Source of the DNA: Gammaproteobacteria bacterium
GTDB lineage: Bacteria > Pseudomonadota > Gammaproteobacteria > Steroidobacterales > Rariloculaceae
Direction: 5' to 3'
Length of the DNA: 10,324 bases
Assembly (NCBI GenBank): GCA_016927175.1
Contig: JAFGNC010000505.1
Coordinates: 1-10,324 of the forward strand
Made by a program: the position numbers and the translations under genes
Notes under the pieces: generated by a model
What the model saw: only the letters and a program-made list of their open reading frames with translations
The model's database searches: none
Told to the model about the DNA's origin: nothing
Shown: piece by piece, positions 8,558-10,324 of the stretch
Position numbering within the stretch: the stretch's first letter is position 1
How the letters are laid out: every line of letters starts with the position of its first letter

Positions 8558-9184
8558 ATGCCGACCGTCCACGCCGATCTCGCGATCGCCAGAAGACTGC
8601 TCTCGGGCGACGAGCAGGCATTCGAAGCGATGTTCGCCGACTATCTGCCGAAGCTGTACAGGTTTGCGCTGGCGCGGCTCGACGGAAACCCCGACGACGC
8701 GATCGACGTCGTGCAACAGACGTTCTGCAACGCGTTCGAGCACCTCGATAGCTATCGGGGCGAGGCTTCGCTCTACGGCTGGATGTGCCGTATCTGCGCG
8801 AACCGGATCACCGATCTGGCGCGCCAGCGGCAGCGCGAGCAGCCCGCGGCCCTGCTCGACGACGCTACCGCGATCGCAGACATTCTCGCGGCACTGGCGG
8901 CCCCGCTGTCGGAGCGGCCGGATCAGCAGCTCGCGCGCAACGATCTGATAGGACTGATCCAGGCGACGCTCGATGGGCTGCCCGGGCGTTACGGGGACGT
9001 GCTCGAGTGGAAGTACGTAGACGACTTGTCCGTGAAAGAGATCGCTCTCCGGCTGACGATAGCGCCCAAAGCTGCGGAGTCGCTGCTGACTCGGGCCCGT
9101 GCCGCATTCCGCCAAGCGATCACGGCAATCGCCGGTGCCGCGGACCTGCTGCCGGATACGCGTACGGGCCGAGGCGCGGAGTGA
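8558..9184 (+). CDS. ECF-type RNA polymerase sigma factor
   Basis: A 208-residue sigma-70-family protein of the extracytoplasmic-function type. Region 2 spans about 20-90, including DDAIDVVQQTFCNAFEHL (46-63) and YGWMCRICANRITDLAR (73-89), the core-polymerase and -10 binding part. Region 4 spans about 131-185, with LPGRYGDVLEWKYVDDLS followed by the helix-turn-helix VKEIALRLTIAPKAAESLLT (159-178) that reads the -35 element. There is no region 3 or 1.1, as expected for ECF factors. The ATG at 8558 lies about seven residues before the first conserved helix; its ribosome-binding site is weak and earlier in-frame ATGs (8429, 8444) would add an unrelated tail. The FecR-like gene starts 51 bp after its stop, so the two form an operon-like pair. 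The target promoter cannot be derived from this window. Confidence 0.92.
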   Translation: MPTVHADLAIARRLLSGDEQAFEAMFADYLPKLYRFALARLDGNPDDAIDVVQQTFCNAFEHLDSYRGEASLYGWMCRICANRITDLARQRQREQPAALLDDATAIADILAALAAPLSERPDQQLARNDLIGLIQATLDGLPGRYGDVLEWKYVDDLSVKEIALRLTIAPKAAESLLTRARAAFRQAITAIAGAADLLPDTRTGRGAE

Positions 9185-9235
9185 AAGTCGCCGTGAGCGA
9201 CCGCAACGGGAGCGATGCATGATGGAGGGCGACGC

Positions 9236-10231
9236 ATGAGCGACACCGAGGGACGGCCCGCCCCGGCAGACCGATTCGGGGAGCTGATACGCGCGGCCGG
9301 CCGGCGCCCGGTGCCAAGCGACGGGGATACCCAACGCGTGTTCGCGGCCGCGCATGCGGCGTGGCAGGGCAAGATCAGAGCCGCGCGCCGCCGGCGACGG
9401 ATACTGGCCGCGGCCGCGTCGCTGGCCGTCGCGGCCGTGCTCGCGGCGGCCGTCGCACTGCGGCTCGAACCCGCGCCGGACGCGGCAGTCGTCGTGAGGC
9501 TGGCCGGCACGGTGGAAGCCCGGCCGGACGGAAGCGACGTGTGGCGTGCCGTCGGCGCCGCGGACTCGGTCGCGAGCGGCGCGCGGCTGCGGACGCGGCA
9601 GGACGGTGCGCTGTCGCTCGATCTGAAAGGCGTAACACTGCGCGTCGACGAGACGACGACGCTCGTGCTCGAATCGCCGCGGCATGTGACTCTCGAGGGT
9701 GGCGCAGTCTACGTCGACTCCGGTGTCGCAACCGACGGCAGCGGCTTTTCGGTAGCCACGGCTTTCGGCGTATTCGAAGACATCGGCACGCAGTTCGAGA
9801 TCCGCTCGTCCGAAGCGGCGCTGCGACTGCGCGTGCGGGAAGGGCGCGTCCAGCTCGCCTCGAGCGGACTGGACGAGCGAGTCGAGGCCGTGGCCGGCGA
9901 GGAGCTAATGGTCGGCGCAACGGGCGGTGTGCGCCGGCGGAGTTTCCCGCCGGCTCATCCGGACTGGAGCTGGGCCGAGGCGCTCGCGGCGACCCCCGAG
10001 CTCGACGGCCGATCCGCCTATGAGGCGCTGCGCTGGGTTGCCCGGGAGACCGGCCGCCGGCTCGTGTTTGCCGACCCCGCCGCGGACCTGCGCGCGCGCA
10101 GCGCGATTATGTCGGGGGGCCGCGGCGACGTGCACCTGACACCGGAGGACGTAGTGCAGATCGTCAACGGCACGGTCGACGGGCTCGAGTGCTCACTGGA
10201 CCCCGGCGCGGTCGTCGTACGAAGCCGCTGA
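9236..10231 (+). CDS. FecR-like anti-sigma/sensor protein with one membrane segment and an STN-like C-terminus
   Basis: A 331-residue inner-membrane regulator. The N-terminal 55 residues should be cytoplasmic and bind the sigma factor; a basic run (RRRRR, 51-55) precedes a single hydrophobic helix (about 56-76). The periplasmic part contains a FecR domain (about 100-205), with GARLRTRQDGALSLDL (115-130), VATAFGVFEDIGTQFEIR (173-190) and LRVREGRVQL (198-207). Residues 260-331 (AYEALRWVARETGRRLVF, then LTPEDVVQIVNGT) resemble the short secretin/TonB N-terminal (STN) fold. FecR proteins receive a signal from a TonB-dependent transducer and control their ECF partner, encoded 51 bp upstream. No transducer gene is in the window; it may lie beyond the right edge or elsewhere. 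GGAGGG at 9224-9229, six bases before ATG 9236, selects this start over the in-frame ATG at 9215. Confidence 0.92.
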   Translation: MSDTEGRPAPADRFGELIRAAGRRPVPSDGDTQRVFAAAHAAWQGKIRAARRRRRILAAAASLAVAAVLAAAVALRLEPAPDAAVVVRLAGTVEARPDGSDVWRAVGAADSVASGARLRTRQDGALSLDLKGVTLRVDETTTLVLESPRHVTLEGGAVYVDSGVATDGSGFSVATAFGVFEDIGTQFEIRSSEAALRLRVREGRVQLASSGLDERVEAVAGEELMVGATGGVRRRSFPPAHPDWSWAEALAATPELDGRSAYEALRWVARETGRRLVFADPAADLRARSAIMSGGRGDVHLTPEDVVQIVNGTVDGLECSLDPGAVVVRSR

Positions 10232-10324
10232 TCGGCGCGTGAGGGCTCGTCGGCGCTGGCGCCGCGCACGTTTTGCGGCTACGGTGACTCGAAGACAGTT
10301 CGACTCGAGGCCTGTGATCCGGGA
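10232..10324 (+). other. Right-edge sequence after the FecR-like gene; possible start of another gene
   Basis: A GTG at 10239 opens a frame that stays open to the edge (28 codons, Arg-rich start), but there is no ribosome-binding site and it is too short to judge. A short hairpin GGCG-CTGG-CGCC (10252-10263) precedes TTTT at 10271-10274, too far for a standard terminator. Nothing is firmly assignable. Confidence 0.2.

Overview
The window is GC-rich, with strong G/C preference at third codon positions. It encodes several proteins built for a Gram-negative cell: a lipoprotein, a periplasmic c-type quinohaemoprotein, exported proteins with Sec signal peptides, and an ECF sigma factor paired with a FecR-type membrane regulator. 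A Pseudomonadota chromosome, perhaps gammaproteobacterial, is the best guess; nothing fixes the species. I see no tRNA, rRNA, CRISPR array, insertion sequence or phage gene. Eight protein genes are supported.

Layout. Positions 1-1519 (minus) hold a long gene cut by the left edge, of unknown function, with a Rossmann/GATase1-like N-terminal domain. It reads open for 506 codons and uses more A/T-ending codons than its neighbours. A 384-bp gap separates it from a minus-strand run read from right to left: a polyvinyl-alcohol-dehydrogenase-like PQQ enzyme with an N-terminal haem c domain (6715-4793), a DUF885 lipoprotein and putative zinc hydrolase (4689-2635), and a YdfG-like short-chain dehydrogenase (2638-1904). 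The last two overlap by ATGA. The DUF885 gene has its own TATACT box seven bases before its ATG and no Shine-Dalgarno sequence, so its transcript may be leaderless.

Divergent from the quinoprotein, across a 200-bp region with a -10-like box on each strand, lies 6916-7623 (plus). It encodes an F420/NADP-oxidoreductase-like Rossmann protein that, unusually, starts with a cleavable signal peptide. It converges on 7681-8409 (minus), a secreted four-cysteine protein I cannot assign. A 148-bp divergent region with a perfect 11-bp inverted repeat then leads to an ECF sigma factor (8558-9184) and a FecR-like anti-sigma/sensor protein (9236-10231).

Working together (inference). The quinohaemoprotein would oxidise an alcohol, possibly a secondary alcohol or polyol, in the periplasm and pass electrons to its haem. 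The DUF885 lipoprotein could hydrolyse a periplasmic substrate, and the SDR could act on a hydroxy- or keto-compound in the cytoplasm. That would be a small oxidative catabolic or detoxification set, but the substrate cannot be read from the sequence. The sigma/FecR pair looks like a cell-surface signalling switch; its usual TonB-dependent transducer is not in the window. No complete novel system is evident. The most notable points are the unassigned edge gene, the exported dinucleotide-binding protein, the likely leaderless DUF885 gene with its repeat tail, and the inverted repeat between the secreted protein and sigma genes.
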